In this document: positions 17,601-26,277 of the stretch, piece by piece
How the letters are laid out: every line of letters starts with the position of its first letter
Numbering within the stretch: position 1 is the first letter of the stretch
Assembly (NCBI RefSeq): GCF_043677095.1
Contig: NZ_JBHLJR010000006.1
Span: 124,001-188,000, forward strand
Length of the DNA stretch: 64,000 nucleotides
Direction: 5' to 3'
Source: Natronococcus roseus
GTDB taxonomy: Archaea; Halobacteriota; Halobacteria; Halobacteriales; Natrialbaceae
Translations under genes and position numbers: made by a program
The notes under the pieces: generated by a model
The model's input: only the letters and a program-made list of their open reading frames with translations
Told to the model about the DNA's origin: nothing
Database searches by the model: none

Positions 17601-17610
17601 TTATAAATAG
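17601..17610 (+). promoter_or_regulatory. TATA box of the NSS transporter gene
   Basis: TTATAAATAG, preceded by purine-rich CGAAAAG (BRE-like), sits 22-31 bases before ATG 17632. A second AT stretch, TTTTAAATA, is at about 17616. Confidence 0.7.
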
Positions 17611-17631
17611 GCGCCTTTTAAATACGGAGAT

Positions 17632-19005
17632 ATGGTTCAACGTGAAACATGGGCCACGAGGACAGGGTTCATCCTCGCCGCGGTTGGGAGCGCGGTAGGA
17701 TTGGGGAACATCTGGCGCTTTCCGTTCGTCACGGGTGAAGGTGGCGGTGCGGCGTTCCTCTTCGTCTACCTCCTGTTCATCGCCCTGGTTGGGTTTCCCG
17801 CAATTCTCGCGGAGTTCGTCGTCGGGCGGAAGACCAAGCGCAACCCCGTCGGCGCGCTGAAGGAGTACGGTGGGGGAATCTGGACGTACGTCGGCGGGAT
17901 CTTCATCGTCACCGGATTCGTCATCCTCTCGTACTACAGCGTCATCGCCGGCTGGTTCATCCGCTACACCCTCGAGGGACTTCGGGGAAGCTACGCCGAT
18001 CGCATCGCCGCCTACGAGGGCGATCCGGAGATCATGTTCGGCGCGCTCTCGACGGGACTCGACGCGTTTATCCTCCACACCGTTTTCATGGTGCTGACGG
18101 TCGGCATCGTCGCCCTGGGGATCCGTCGCGGGATCGAGCTCGCGGTAAAAGTGATGGTTCCGGCGATCATCCTCCTGTTGATGGGGCTCGCCGTCTGGGC
18201 GTTTACGCTTCCCGAGGCGAGCGGCGGCTACGCCTACTATCTGTCGCCCGAGTTCGGCGTCATCGCCGACAACTGGGCCGAACTTCTGCCGGCTGCGGCC
18301 GGACAGGCCTTTTTCACCCTCTCGCTGGGGATGGGTGTGATGATCACCTACGCTTCCTACCTGGGTGAGGACCGGAACCTCGCGTCCGACGGAACCGCGA
18401 TCATCGGCTTCGACACCGGGATCGCGTTCCTCACCGGACTCGTCGTCTTCCCGATCATGTGGGCCGGCGACATGACCGATCCGGGTGAGGGCGGTCCCGG
18501 CGAGATCTTCGTCGCGATGACACAGGCGTTCGCGGACATCGCGGGCGGCCAGTTCCTCGGACTGCTGTTCTTCGCGACGGTCTCGCTCGCCGCGCTCTCG
18601 AGTGCGATCTCGCTGCTTGAGGTCGTCACCTCCTACGTGATCGACGAGAAGGGGGTCGAGCGATGGCAGGCCGCCGTCGGGATGGGCGGGGTCATCTACC
18701 TGCTCGGGGTGCCGGTCACGTACGACCTGATCTTCCTCGACCTGCTCGACCTGTTCGCCGACGCAATCTTGCTGGTCTTCGGCGCGTTGATGCTGACGAT
18801 CCTCGTCGGCTGGATCGCGCCGAAGGCGGCGATCGACGAACTCGAGAAGGGGATCGGTCCCCTCGACGGCCTCGGCCAGGCCTGGATCTGGGCGATCCGC
18901 GTTCCGATCCTCATCGTGCTCGTCATCTCGCTGTACCTCGGCGTCGTCGACTACGTCGAGTTCCTCACCGGACCGTTCGCCGAGTGGATCGACGCGAACC
19001 TCTAA
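17632..19005 (+). CDS. Sodium-dependent transporter (SNF/NSS family)
   Basis: 457 residues, about 11 transmembrane helices. The first helix carries the family sodium/substrate signature ATRTGFILAAVGSAVGLGNI followed by WRFPFVTGEGGGAAF. Helix 6 is unwound as usual (AFFTLSLGMGVMITYASYLG) and helix 8 holds SLAALSSAISLLEVVTSY with the Na2-site Ser residues. Family members couple sodium entry to uptake of amino acids or related solutes. In a high-salt cell a sodium-driven importer is expected. The substrate is not readable. ATG 17632 follows a strong TATA box and is nearly leaderless. Downstream is an amino-acid-type ABC binding protein, but with its own promoter. Confidence 0.93.
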   Translation: MVQRETWATRTGFILAAVGSAVGLGNIWRFPFVTGEGGGAAFLFVYLLFIALVGFPAILAEFVVGRKTKRNPVGALKEYGGGIWTYVGGIFIVTGFVILSYYSVIAGWFIRYTLEGLRGSYADRIAAYEGDPEIMFGALSTGLDAFILHTVFMVLTVGIVALGIRRGIELAVKVMVPAIILLLMGLAVWAFTLPEASGGYAYYLSPEFGVIADNWAELLPAAAGQAFFTLSLGMGVMITYASYLGEDRNLASDGTAIIGFDTGIAFLTGLVVFPIMWAGDMTDPGEGGPGEIFVAMTQAFADIAGGQFLGLLFFATVSLAALSSAISLLEVVTSYVIDEKGVERWQAAVGMGGVIYLLGVPVTYDLIFLDLLDLFADAILLVFGALMLTILVGWIAPKAAIDELEKGIGPLDGLGQAWIWAIRVPILIVLVISLYLGVVDYVEFLTGPFAEWIDANL

Positions 19006-19173
19006 CCGACCGCCGTTCGGCTTTTTCGGCGTTCACCCGTTCCTCGAGCGGGTGTGTCGGTCATAGCCCACACGAAACGACCGACTGGGCGTCGACCACC
19101 GCGACGGCTCGCTCATCGATTCTGCCATCGGACTTTCTTTCTCGAGAAAATACGCGTTATCGTTCACAGAAAC

Positions 19174-19183
19174 TCTTTATATC
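19174..19183 (+). promoter_or_regulatory. TATA box of the ABC binding-protein gene
   Basis: CTTTATATCG lies 21-30 bases before ATG 19204 in a region with AT-rich flanks (AAAATACGCGTTATCG), indicating a separate, nearly leaderless transcript. Confidence 0.65.
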
Positions 19184-19203
19184 GGAACGTGGCAACGTAC
19201 CAC

Positions 19204-20460
19204 ATGGTTGGGGAGCTCAACCGGCGGCAAGTACTGGGGGGAATCGGTGTAACGGGAACGTTCTCGCTCGCGGGTTGTCTGGACGCGCTCGGCGCGGGCA
19301 ACGGCGAGGCGGACGCGGACGAGAACGGTGACGCCGACGCGATGGTCGGCGTCCTGCAGCCCGAGTCCGGAGACCTCGGCGATCTGGGGACGCCGATCGC
19401 CGACGCGGCCGAGCTGCCGGCGATCCAGCTCGCGGACGAGGGCGTCGACTTCGAGATCGACATCCGGCGCGAGGACACCGAGACGACGCCCGACGTCGGG
19501 GTCAGCCGCGCCGAGGCGCTGCTCGACGCGGGGTATCCGGCGGTGACGGGCGCGGCCGCATCGGACGTGACGATTACCTGCGCGGAGGACGTCTGGTACG
19601 ACAACGAGGTCGTGGCGATCTCGCCGGCGAGCACCTCGCCCGACATCACGGACATGCCCGGCGACTACCTGCTACGGACTGCGCCGAGCGACGAGTGGCA
19701 GGGCGACGCGATGGCCGAGATCGCCGTCGAGCAGGAGGGCGCCGAGTCGGTCGCCACGATGTACCTGAACAACGACTACGGTCAGGGGCTCAACGACGTG
19801 TTCGTCGCGGGCTGTGAGGACCGCGGCGCCGAGGTCCTCGAGGAGGTACCCTTCGAGCCCGAGCAGGCCTCCTACGACTCCGAACTCGAGAGCACGGTCG
19901 GGGAGGGGCCGGACCTGCTGATGGTCGTCGGCTACCCGGAGAGCGGTCAGGTCATCTTCCGGGACTTCTACAGCGACTTCGACGACGGAACGACGATTCT
20001 GGTGCCGGACGGCCTCATCGACCCCTCGCTGCCCGGTCAGGTCGACAACCCGATGGAGAACGTGATGGGGACCGCACCCGGCGCCGGCGGCGACGGCGCG
20101 GACCACTTCAACGAACTGTACGAAAACGAGTACGACAGCTCGCCGGGCGTGTTCAACGCCCAGGCCTACGACGCGACGGCGGTACTCATCCTCGCCACCC
20201 TCGCAGCGGGCGAACTCGACGGCGCGGCTATCGCCGAACAGGTCCGGGAGGTTGCCAACCCCGACGGCGAGGAGGTTACGCCCGAGAACCTGGCCGACGG
20301 CCTCGAGATGGCGGCCAACGGCGACGAGATCCAGTACCGCGGCGCGTCCGGTCCCGTCGAGTTCGACGACGCCGGCGACCAGGTGGCGGTCACCTACGAG
20401 GTCGGTCGCTACCACGAGGACGGCTACGACGTCGAGGATACCGTCGAGTACGAGGCCTAG
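19204..20460 (+). CDS. Branched-chain amino-acid-type ABC substrate-binding lipoprotein
   Basis: 418 residues. The signal NRRQVLGGIGVTGTFSLAGC combines an Arg-Arg Tat motif and a lipobox Cys near residue 25, so the protein is exported folded and lipid-anchored. The mature part is a type I periplasmic binding protein (LivJ/LivK/HAA family): VGVLQPESGDLGDLGTPIAD, AVTGAAASDVTITCAEDVWY, ATMYLNNDYGQGLNDVFVAG and ILVPDGLIDPSLPGQV. Acidic linker residues follow the lipobox. It would deliver amino acids or similar solutes to the livHMGF transporter encoded convergently 73 bases away. The start is set by the TATA box and signal. Confidence 0.9.
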   Translation: MVGELNRRQVLGGIGVTGTFSLAGCLDALGAGNGEADADENGDADAMVGVLQPESGDLGDLGTPIADAAELPAIQLADEGVDFEIDIRREDTETTPDVGVSRAEALLDAGYPAVTGAAASDVTITCAEDVWYDNEVVAISPASTSPDITDMPGDYLLRTAPSDEWQGDAMAEIAVEQEGAESVATMYLNNDYGQGLNDVFVAGCEDRGAEVLEEVPFEPEQASYDSELESTVGEGPDLLMVVGYPESGQVIFRDFYSDFDDGTTILVPDGLIDPSLPGQVDNPMENVMGTAPGAGGDGADHFNELYENEYDSSPGVFNAQAYDATAVLILATLAAGELDGAAIAEQVREVANPDGEEVTPENLADGLEMAANGDEIQYRGASGPVEFDDAGDQVAVTYEVGRYHEDGYDVEDTVEYEA

Positions 20461-20533
20461 TCGGGACGGCGATTCTTTTCGGTGCCGCGAGTACGACTCG
20501 AGCGACGACCAGCCCGCTCGAGTCGATCCCCGG

Positions 20534-21238
20534 CTACCCGCCCAGGAAGTCCTGGCGAACCTGTTCGTTCGCGAGCAGCGCCTCGCCGCTGTCGACGTAC
20601 CGGTTCTGTCCCTGGACCAGGACGTAGCCTCGATCGCACCGTCTGAGCGCCTCCTTGGCGTTCTGCTCGACCAGCAGGACGCCGGTGCCGTCCGCGTTGA
20701 TCTGATCGATCCGGTCGAACATCTCCTCGACGAGGTCGGGTGCGAGCCCGGCGCTCGGCTCGTCGAGCAGGAGGAGATCGGGATCGAGCATTAGCGCCCG
20801 GCCCATCGCCAGCATCTGGCGCTGGCCCCCGCTCAGGTCGCCGGCCGCCTGCGAGCGGCGCTCCTCGAGGATCGGGAACCGATCGAAGATCCGCTCGAGT
20901 CGGTCCTGTGGAACGTCGTCTAAAATGTACGCGCCCATCTCGAGGTTCTCGAGCACCGACAGCGACGGGAAGACGTTGTCGTTCTGGGGGACGTAGCCGA
21001 TTCCGGTCGTGATGATCTGCTCGGGTCGGTAGCCGCTGATCTCCTCGCCGGCGAACTCGATCGAGCCGCCCATGTGGACGGTCAGCCCGAAGACGGACTT
21101 CATCACCGTCGACTTGCCGGCGCCGTTGGGGCCGACGATGGTGACGTACTCGCCCTCGCCGACGGCGAGGGCGACGTCGTCGATGATCTGGAGGTCGCCG
21201 TAGCCGGCGTCTAGCCCGGCGACCTCGAGTACGGCCAT
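20534..21238 (-). CDS. livF: ABC transporter ATP-binding protein LivF type
   Basis: 234 residues. Walker A GPNGAGKSTVMKSVFGL, signature LSGGQRQMLAMGRALMLDPD, Walker B LLLLDEPSAGLAPDLVEEMF and the H-loop position replaced by VLLVEQNAKEALRRCDRGYV (Gln in place of His, as is common in LivF). Energises branched-chain amino-acid-type uptake with LivG. Its ATG overlaps the livG stop by one base (ATGA). Last gene of the operon. Confidence 0.92.
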   Translation of the reverse strand: MAVLEVAGLDAGYGDLQIIDDVALAVGEGEYVTIVGPNGAGKSTVMKSVFGLTVHMGGSIEFAGEEISGYRPEQIITTGIGYVPQNDNVFPSLSVLENLEMGAYILDDVPQDRLERIFDRFPILEERRSQAAGDLSGGQRQMLAMGRALMLDPDLLLLDEPSAGLAPDLVEEMFDRIDQINADGTGVLLVEQNAKEALRRCDRGYVLVQGQNRYVDSGEALLANEQVRQDFLGG

Positions 21239-22089
21239 CAGACCTCACCCCCGAGGTACGCCTCGATCACTTGCTCGTTCGATTTGATCTCCGCCGGCGA
21301 TCCTCGATCGAGAACAGCACCCTGGTGCATGACGATCACGCGCTCGCAGTTGTTCATGATGACGTCCATGTCGTGTTCGACGATGAGAAAGCTGTACCCC
21401 TGCTCGCGGAGCTGGTGGATGTGCTCGAGCAGCTTCTTCTCGAGGGTCGGGTTGACCCCGGCCATCGGTTCGTCGAGCATGAGCATCTCCGGATCCGTCT
21501 GCAGGGCCCGCGCCAGTTCGAGCAGCTTCCGCTGGCCCCCCGAGAGGTTCTTCGCGTACTCCTCGGCCAGGTGGTCGATCTCGAAGAACTCGAGGGTCTC
21601 CCAGGCCCGCTCGCGAAGCTCGCGCTCCTGGTCGAGCACCTCCTCCCGGAAGTACGGCAACACGGACCGCCACAACGACTCGCCGCGCTGGCCCTTCGGC
21701 GCGAGCATCATGTTCTCGAGGACGGTCATTTCCGGGAGTTCGCGGGCGATCTGGAACGTCCGCACCAGCCCGCGGTTCGCGACCTGGTGGGGCTCGTCAC
21801 CGGTGATCTCCTCCCCGTCGAACGCGACTCGCCCGCCGTTGGGCCGGTGGACGCCGGCGATGCAGTTGAACGTCGTCGACTTGCCGGCCCCGTTCGGACC
21901 GATCAGTCCCGTGATCGATCCCCGCTCGACCGCGAAGCTCGCGCCGTCGACCGCGACGATGCCGCCGAAGCGCTTCTCCAAGTCCTCGACTTCCAGCACC
22001 GCGTCCTCGACGGCGCGATCCGTTCGGTCGTCCGCGTCGCCCTCGCTGCGGGCGGCTCCCGTATCGGGGTCTCGCTCGAGGTCACTCAT
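21238..22089 (-). CDS. livG: ABC transporter ATP-binding protein LivG type
   Basis: 283 residues from ATG 22089, overlapping the livM stop by eight bases. Walker A GPNGAGKSTTFNCIAGVHRP, signature NLSGGQRKLLELARALQTDP, Walker B LMLDEPMAGVNPTLEKKLLE and H-loop FLIVEHDMDVIMNNCERVIV. The insertion between Walker A and signature (DEPHQVANRGLVRTFQIARE) is typical of LivG. An N-terminal extension of ~35 acidic residues (ERDPDTGAARSEGDADD) precedes the domain and is longer than in bacteria. Confidence 0.92.
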   Translation of the reverse strand: MSDLERDPDTGAARSEGDADDRTDRAVEDAVLEVEDLEKRFGGIVAVDGASFAVERGSITGLIGPNGAGKSTTFNCIAGVHRPNGGRVAFDGEEITGDEPHQVANRGLVRTFQIARELPEMTVLENMMLAPKGQRGESLWRSVLPYFREEVLDQERELRERAWETLEFFEIDHLAEEYAKNLSGGQRKLLELARALQTDPEMLMLDEPMAGVNPTLEKKLLEHIHQLREQGYSFLIVEHDMDVIMNNCERVIVMHQGAVLDRGSPAEIKSNEQVIEAYLGGEV

Positions 22090-23515
22090 CGCGGTCACCC
22101 CCGTTCGTCGCGGCCGGCTCGTCCGTCTCGCCTGCCGCACCCGCACGGTCGTCGCTTCCGACGGCAGGTCGTCCGCCGTCTGCGACCGCGCCGCGCCGGC
22201 TCAGATCGACGCCGGCCGAGATCTCCTTGCGGTGGCCCAGCAGTCCGTCGGGGCGCTTGATCATCAGGACGATGAGCACGACGCCGAGGACGATGTATCG
22301 GACCTCGTCGGCCTGCTGATAGAACACGTAGCCGATCAGGGCCGACGGATCGCCGGTGCCGAGTTCGGCGAACGCGCCGTGGGCAGTCCGTGGGAAGTCG
22401 GTCCCGAGGTTCGCCCGGACCATCGTCCGGACGAACCGCGGTCCCTCGAAGATGAACGCGGCGAAGACGAACCCGCCGATGACGCTGCCGGTGTTCGAGC
22501 CCGCGCCGCCGACGATCAGCGCGACGAAGACGTAGAACGTGATCAGCGGCATGAAGTTGTCCGGGCTGATGTGGGTTCGACTTCCCATCCACAGCGTCCC
22601 CACGAGCCCCATCAGCGCACAGCCGAGCGCGAACGCCGCGATCTTGGCGCGATCGGTGCGCTTGCCCAGCGACTTCGCCGCGAGTTCGTCCTCGCGGATC
22701 GCTTTCAGTACTCGGCCGAACGGGGAGTGGGCGATCCGGGTCAACAGGACGTAGAAGGCGACCACGAACAGGATCAGGACGAGCGTGTAGATCCCTCGCT
22801 CCAGAACCGACGACGCGATGCCGACGGTCTCGCCGAGCACGATGAGAACGCCGCCCACGTCGCCGACGATCGGCTGGTCGAACAGCCAGCCGACGACGCT
22901 GTCGACCGGCGTCGCCCGGATCCCCTGCCCGCCGCCGGTGCCGTAGGCCGTGTCGCCGATCTCTCGGAGGCTCCGGGACTGCACAGAGAGTCGGACGATC
23001 TCCGAGAAGCCGAGCGTGACGATCGCGAAGTAGTCCGCCCGAACCCGAAGCGTCGGGATCACCAGCACGAGTCCGGCGAGGCCGGCGGCGATCGTTCCCA
23101 GCACGATGCCGACCGGGATCGGGAGCCCGAAGCCGGCCGGAGAGCCGTCCGGCGAGGCGACGGCGATCGACAGCGTATAGGCACCGATGGCCATGAAGCC
23201 GGCGATACCGATGTTGAACATCCCGGTGTACCCCCAGTGGAGGTTCAGCGCCAGCGCGCCCAGCGCGAAGATCGCCCCGAAGAAGGTGATCGACTGAATC
23301 GTGCCGACCGTCGCGTTGACGCCCGCGCCGGAGAGCACGCCGACGACGAAGAAGCCGACGTACGTCGCGAGCACGACCTTCGCGACCAACAGGAGATCGG
23401 AACGCCACTCCGGGCGGATCACGGCGGACGACTCTTCCGGCTCGTCCGGCTCCTCGTCTCCGGGCACCCCCGCGGTATCTGTTTCGGGGTCGCCGTCGGG
23501 ATCGGCGCCGCTCAT
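22082..23515 (-). CDS. livM: ABC transporter permease LivM type
   Basis: 477 residues. Hydrophobic core of about ten helices between acidic/charged ends. Family landmarks: LNLHWGYTGMFNIGIAGFMA early, RVRADYFAIVTLGFSEIVRL in the middle and RVLKAIREDELAAKSLGKRT, the cytoplasmic loop that contacts the ATPases. Both the ~40-residue N-terminal and ~50-residue C-terminal tails are hydrophilic and probably disordered. Overlaps livH by four bases and livG by eight, so translation is coupled. Confidence 0.9.
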   Translation of the reverse strand: MSGADPDGDPETDTAGVPGDEEPDEPEESSAVIRPEWRSDLLLVAKVVLATYVGFFVVGVLSGAGVNATVGTIQSITFFGAIFALGALALNLHWGYTGMFNIGIAGFMAIGAYTLSIAVASPDGSPAGFGLPIPVGIVLGTIAAGLAGLVLVIPTLRVRADYFAIVTLGFSEIVRLSVQSRSLREIGDTAYGTGGGQGIRATPVDSVVGWLFDQPIVGDVGGVLIVLGETVGIASSVLERGIYTLVLILFVVAFYVLLTRIAHSPFGRVLKAIREDELAAKSLGKRTDRAKIAAFALGCALMGLVGTLWMGSRTHISPDNFMPLITFYVFVALIVGGAGSNTGSVIGGFVFAAFIFEGPRFVRTMVRANLGTDFPRTAHGAFAELGTGDPSALIGYVFYQQADEVRYIVLGVVLIVLMIKRPDGLLGHRKEISAGVDLSRRGAVADGGRPAVGSDDRAGAAGETDEPAATNGGDRDE

Positions 23516-24657
23516 GCCGTCTCAACACCCCCGAGCAGTCCGTCGGGTTTGACGATCAGTATCAGGATCATCAGCGTAAACGCCGCGATCTCGTTCAGGT
23601 CGGCCGGAATCCAGACCAGCGAGACGTTGATCGTGAGCCCGATCACGAGCGAGCCGACCAGCGCGCCGTAGATCGAGCCGATCCCCCCCAGAATCACCGC
23701 CGCGAAGATCAACAGTAACAGGAACCAGCCGATGTTGATCGAGAACTGGCCGCGATCGAGGACGATGAGATAGCCCGCGACACCGGCCAGCCCCGCGCCG
23801 ATCGTCCAGGTGGCGAAGATCACCCGTTCGGTCGGGATGCCGGTAATCAGCGCGAGATCCTTGTTGTCGGCCATCGCTCGCATCGCCTTCCCCAGCTTCG
23901 TGTACTGGAGCAGGAGGTGGAGCCCGACGATCAATCCGACCGCCGTCACGACGAGGGTCAGTTCGTGGAGGTTGAGCCGCTCGAAGGGCAGCCACGCCGG
24001 GATCTCCTCGAGGATCGGCGCGCTCGCCGTCGCCGAGTGGGACTCGACGGTCCAGAACACCCCGATGATGTACCGGAGCGCGAGCGCGACGCCGACGCTC
24101 GCGATGAGCAACGAGATGCCGCTTGCGTTCCGCATTCGCCTGTAGACGAGACGGTCGATGGCGAGGGCGATACCGACGGTCAACAGCGCGGCCGCCACGA
24201 GTCCGACCAGGATCGCGACGGGCGAGGCTAGCACGTTCATTCCCAGTTCGCCACCCGTCGGTCCCGCTGCGGTCGGACTGAACAGAACGAGTTCGCCGAC
24301 GCCGTAGACCCCCCAGCCGCCGATCAGCCACGCGACCGCCCACCCCGAGAACGCGCCCGTCGTGACCAGGTCGCCGTGCGAGAAGTTGGCAAACCGGAGG
24401 ATGCTGTAGGTCATCGAGAGGCCGATCGCCGCCAGCGCGATGTACAGCGAGTCGACCAGTCCGTTCCAGGTGTACCGCCACAGCCGGCCGAACGCCATCT
24501 CGCCGGTGGCGAGCCGCCGGACGAGGTCGAGTGCGAGGACGACGATACCGAGAACGATCAGTAGCGCGAACAGCTCCTGGCCGGACGGCGACGAGAGCCG
24601 ATCTCTCACCTCGTCGGCGAGCTCCGAAACCCCCTTACCTGTGTTACCAACACCCAT
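23512..24657 (-). CDS. livH: ABC transporter permease LivH type
   Basis: 381 residues from ATG 24657 (MGVGNTGKGVSELADEVRD). An N-terminal amphipathic lead and one extra helix (ELFALLIVLGIVVLALDLVR) precede the usual LivH core starting WNGLVDSLYIALAAIGLSMT and RFANFSHGDLVTTGAF. Later blocks: AIDRLVYRRMRNASGISLLI, KAMRAMADNKDLALITGIPT and ILGGIGSIYGALVGSLVIGL. First gene of the livHMGF operon; the start is supported by a TATA box about 27 bases upstream. Confidence 0.9.
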   Translation of the reverse strand: MGVGNTGKGVSELADEVRDRLSSPSGQELFALLIVLGIVVLALDLVRRLATGEMAFGRLWRYTWNGLVDSLYIALAAIGLSMTYSILRFANFSHGDLVTTGAFSGWAVAWLIGGWGVYGVGELVLFSPTAAGPTGGELGMNVLASPVAILVGLVAAALLTVGIALAIDRLVYRRMRNASGISLLIASVGVALALRYIIGVFWTVESHSATASAPILEEIPAWLPFERLNLHELTLVVTAVGLIVGLHLLLQYTKLGKAMRAMADNKDLALITGIPTERVIFATWTIGAGLAGVAGYLIVLDRGQFSINIGWFLLLLIFAAVILGGIGSIYGALVGSLVIGLTINVSLVWIPADLNEIAAFTLMILILIVKPDGLLGGVETA

Positions 24658-24682
24658 ATCACGTTGAGTGATTACGTCCCGG

Positions 24683-24692
24683 AGTATATAGT
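24683..24692 (-). promoter_or_regulatory. TATA box of the livHMGF operon
   Basis: On the minus strand AACTATATACTCC lies about 27 bases before the livH ATG at 24657. Confidence 0.65.
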
Positions 24693-24766
24693 TCACGCCA
24701 CTCGTCACCGATGAACACGGGCTTCCGAGTGGAGGGGGCTCGCCAGCCTTTGCCGACCGCTCGCGC

Positions 24767-25489
24767 CTACGCCTCGCCGTACACCGGGACGGCCGCCCCG
24801 CTGGTCACCGCCGCGCCGTCGCTACAGAGAAACGCCACCACGTTCGCGATATCGGCGGGATCGACCCACTTCTCGTGGTCGGCGTCTGACATCATCTCGC
24901 GGTTCATCGGCGTGTCGATCACGCTCGGCATCACGCAGTTCGCCCGGACGACCCCCTCGTTCTCCTCGGCCAGCGTCTCGGTCAGCAGTCGGATACCGGC
25001 CTTCGTGATCCGGTAGGGGCCGTCGCCCTCGCCGCCCTCGAGCGACGAGCGGGCGCTGATGCTGACGATCGCCCCTTCCGACTCCTGGAGGTGAGGTAAG
25101 GCGTGTTTCGAGGCCAGGAAGGACGTCTTCAGGTTGACGTCGACGAGCATGTCGAACTCCTCGAGGTCGGTCTCCTCGATGGGCTGGCCGCCGCGCCAGG
25201 TGCCGGCGACGTTACAGAGGTGGTCGATCCGGCCGTGATCGTCGACGACGTCCTCGACGAGGGCCGAGACCTCGCTCTCGTCGGTGAGGTCTGCCTCGTA
25301 GAAGTCGGTTCGATCGTCGACCTCGAGCAGGCTGTCCTCGTCGTCGGGTCCGACGACGTCGACGGCACAGACGGTCGCGCCGGCGGCTCGGAAACGGTCG
25401 GCGACCGCGCTGCCGAGCGCGCCGCTCGCACCTGTGACGACCGCGACGGTATCCGTAAACTCCACGTCGAACGTTGTCTGTGGGCTCAT
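24767..25489 (-). CDS. Short-chain dehydrogenase/reductase (SDR)
   Basis: 240 residues from ATG 25489; an upstream open stretch of 21 codons has no SDR character. Rossmann motif VAVVTGASGALGSAVADRFR (the TGxxxGxG cofactor site), NAG-type CNVAGTWRGG, catalytic Ser in IVSISARSSLEGG and the Tyr-xxx-Lys pair in PYRITKAGIRLL. The acidic residue after strand 2 (VCAVDVVGPDDED) points to NAD rather than NADP. Typical SDR length. Substrate unknown; such genes include 3-oxoacyl reductases and sugar or steroid dehydrogenases. Downstream of livH in the same direction order but with its own leader. Confidence 0.88.
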   Translation of the reverse strand: MSPQTTFDVEFTDTVAVVTGASGALGSAVADRFRAAGATVCAVDVVGPDDEDSLLEVDDRTDFYEADLTDESEVSALVEDVVDDHGRIDHLCNVAGTWRGGQPIEETDLEEFDMLVDVNLKTSFLASKHALPHLQESEGAIVSISARSSLEGGEGDGPYRITKAGIRLLTETLAEENEGVVRANCVMPSVIDTPMNREMMSDADHEKWVDPADIANVVAFLCSDGAAVTSGAAVPVYGEA

Positions 25490-25560
25490 ACCAGTCCCCT
25501 CGAGGGCCATATAGATCAATCTCGGGGCGGAGCGCCCGTCGCAGAACGGCAACTCGGCAG

Positions 25561-26061
25561 TTAGAATCCGTGTGGCGGAAGCGAAACCCGCTGAAACCAG
25601 AAGCGCTCGATGGCGCCCGCGACCGTCTCGAACTCCTCGGGATCGGACGGCTTCGCGAGGTAGGCGTTCGCGGCCCGCTCGTAGCTGTCGTTGACGTCGC
25701 CGGAGGCGCTCGAATCCGCCAGGACGAGCACCGGCAACTGAACGAGGTCCTCATCATCTCGAACGGTCTCGAGGAACTCGAACCCGTCGACTTCCGGCAG
25801 ATCGAGCGCCAGTAGAACGAGATCCGGAATCGGCTCCGACTCCTCGACCCGTTCGCGCAGGAACTCGAGGGCCTCTGTGCCGTCCGTCGCCGCCTCGATT
25901 TCGGTTTCCGTCGTGACCGTCTCGAACGCCTCTCGGGCCCGTCGCGCGTCGTCCGGGTCGTTCTCGATCAGCAACAGCCGGACGCGGTCTTCGGACCCGG
26001 TCTCGTGCTGCGACCGCCCCAGCGCCGAGACGTCCGGAGTCGAGAACTTCTTACTTTCCAT
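25561..26061 (-). CDS. Receiver-domain protein lacking the phospho-acceptor Asp
   Basis: 166 residues. Receiver (CheY-like) domain from about 25: RLLLIENDPDDARRAREAFE with the acidic pocket, PDLVLLALDLPEVDGFEFLE where the phospho-acceptor should be, VLVLADSSASGD with the switch Ser, and NAYLAKPSDPEEFETVAGAI with the conserved Lys. Related haloarchaeal receivers read LLDLNLP; here the acceptor position is Ala (codon GCG) and an Asp stands two places later. The Lys, the switch Ser and the acidic pocket are intact. The protein has no output domain. It may be a phosphorylation-independent receiver or use the shifted Asp. The AT-rich leader contains TATATAGG. Confidence 0.85.
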   Translation of the reverse strand: MESKKFSTPDVSALGRSQHETGSEDRVRLLLIENDPDDARRAREAFETVTTETEIEAATDGTEALEFLRERVEESEPIPDLVLLALDLPEVDGFEFLETVRDDEDLVQLPVLVLADSSASGDVNDSYERAANAYLAKPSDPEEFETVAGAIERFWFQRVSLPPHGF

Positions 26062-26094
26062 AGTTTCAGTCTCTGATAATTATATGTATATCAA

Positions 26095-26104
26095 TCCTAT
26101 ATAA
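26095..26104 (-). promoter_or_regulatory. TATA box of the receiver-domain gene
   Basis: CTTATATAGG on the minus strand, 34-43 bases before ATG 26061, within a 120-base AT-rich stretch shared by the divergent GDPD gene. Confidence 0.55.
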
Positions 26105-26243
26105 GCTTGTTTGCCGTCTGAATATTATGTATTTAACAAAGTCTATTTTCCGAATACTATTGCGTGAGCCTCGGTTCGGCTCTGCGGGCAGCTTTCGGTG
26201 TCCGATCGGTTCACACCGAGTCCGAAGACCCGAAGATCCACGG

Positions 26244-26253
26244 TCTATTTATT
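26244..26253 (+). promoter_or_regulatory. TATA box of the GDPD gene
   Basis: TCTATTTATTATCC lies 25-34 bases before ATG 26278, consistent with a leaderless mRNA. Confidence 0.6.
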
Positions 26254-26277
26254 ATCCGCGACCTAGCCGTCACTCGA

